Below the pieces are notes generated by a model. It was given only the letters and a program-made list of their open reading frames with translations, made no database searches and was not told the DNA's origin. A stretch of 6,974 nt of DNA from JANQRV01 sp964533785. Lineage in GTDB: Bacteria > Bacteroidota > Bacteroidia > Chitinophagales > Saprospiraceae. A program made the position numbers and the translations under genes. Position 1 is the stretch's first letter. Each line of letters opens with the position of its first letter. Of the stretch, positions 6,400 to 6,974 are shown piece after piece. Location of the stretch: positions 1 to 6,974 of the forward strand of contig CAZHNG010000347.1 in the NCBI GenBank assembly GCA_964533785.1, read 5' to 3'.

Positions 6400-6974
6400 G
6401 TGGCCAAGGACAAACTTAGAGATACCATCAAAAAAGTCGATCAAGAGTTGGAAGAAGAAGGGTTCTTTGACACACTAAAAGTTCGTAAAAAACGACTCTG
6501 GGTACCTTTTACTATTGTTGCCTCGTTTTTGGTACTTGTGGCTGGCTGGTTCTTTTTTGGGCAACCCAATATTACGTCGCCTGCTCGGGTACTTGCCTTC
6601 AACGATATTTCCGGCTTTACTCCAAGCCTCCGTGATGATGCATCCCAGGCTTCCGATCTAACCGCTGCAATGCTGTCCATCCAGCATGAAAAATACATTG
6701 CAGCCAGACGCCTGCTCATGCCTTTGATCCAAAAAGAAGAAAATTTTTCCAAAACACATTTGTATTTGGCCTTTACGGAATACCGAATTGGTAATTACAA
6801 TAGTGCCCGCTCCCTTTGTGAACGCATTCTCAACCAGGCACCAAAAGAAAATACGGATTTAATGCAGAAAACAGAATGGCTGCTCGTGTTTATTCAATTA
6901 GAATCAGGGGAAAATGTAATCCCCTCTCTGAATAAGATTGCCGAAAAACAAAACCATCTTTTTGCACAAGAAGC
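6400..6974 (+). CDS. Single-pass membrane protein with TPR-like repeats (3' end outside window)
   Basis: The frame is open from GTG at 6400 to the window end (191 full codons), so the gene is incomplete at its 3' end. I do not recognise a specific family. Visible parts: a charged N-terminal stretch (1-32) with an acidic patch QELEEEGFFD (15-24) and a basic KVRKKR (27-32); one hydrophobic membrane span, about 33-54 (LWVPFTIVASFLVLVAGWFF); a short linker; then helical repeats. Residues 119-148 fit a TPR unit (YLAFTEYRIGNYNSARSLCE, then a conserved-type ALA-PRO end), and 89-112 look like the end of a preceding unit. By the positive-inside rule the N-terminus is cytoplasmic and the repeats lie outside the cytoplasmic membrane. 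The GTG start is chosen because an in-frame TAA lies at 6382-6384 and no ATG occurs before residue 91; there is no Shine-Dalgarno site. Its position right after an ECF sigma gene suggests a sensor or anti-sigma-like partner, but no known anti-sigma domain is seen. This role is inference. Confidence 0.75.
   Translation, partial: MAKDKLRDTIKKVDQELEEEGFFDTLKVRKKRLWVPFTIVASFLVLVAGWFFFGQPNITSPARVLAFNDISGFTPSLRDDASQASDLTAAMLSIQHEKYIAARRLLMPLIQKEENFSKTHLYLAFTEYRIGNYNSARSLCERILNQAPKENTDLMQKTEWLLVFIQLESGENVIPSLNKIAEKQNHLFAQE

Noticed and set aside
6441..6752. Open frame of 103 codons on -
   Set aside because: It is the antisense shadow of the membrane/TPR gene, whose + strand reading has a clear membrane span and a TPR pattern.

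Overview
The window looks like a chromosomal segment of a Bacteroidota bacterium, possibly of the Lewinella/Saprospiraceae type. The evidence is a moderately AT-rich sequence, host genes without Shine-Dalgarno sequences, a TAnnTTTG-type promoter match, and the style of the small ECF sigma factor and the membrane/TPR protein after it. The phylum call is an inference from these features; the family-level guess is weak.

Layout, left to right. (1) Bases 1-1341 are an apparently intact insertion sequence: 25-bp perfect terminal inverted repeats flank one 374-aa DDE transposase of the IS4/IS701 type, read on +. The window begins exactly at its left end, so the left flank and the target duplication cannot be seen. 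(2) Bases 1342-1588 are an unassigned spacer with some short inverted repeats. (3) An RlmI-type 23S rRNA m5C methyltransferase is read on - (1589-2788). (4) Bases 2789-3061 are a spacer with a four-unit 8-bp tandem repeat and an inverted partner of it. (5) A full-length, catalytically complete ATP-dependent protease Lon is read on - (3062-5488). (6) Bases 5489-5692 are a divergent control region. (7) A 177-aa ECF-like sigma factor is read on + (5693-6226). (8) After a 173-bp gap comes an incomplete + strand gene (6400 to the window end). It encodes a single-pass membrane protein with a short cytoplasmic N-terminus and a TPR-like extracytoplasmic part.

RlmI and Lon are housekeeping genes (ribosome modification and protein quality control) on the same strand, but too far apart to call a tight operon. 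The sigma gene and the membrane/TPR gene probably form a regulatory or functional unit that continues past the right edge. No FecR, zinc-finger or other classical anti-sigma domain is visible in the part of the second gene that can be read. This pair is the most interesting item here. The rest is ordinary: I see no CRISPR array, tRNA, rRNA, phage or defence system in the window.
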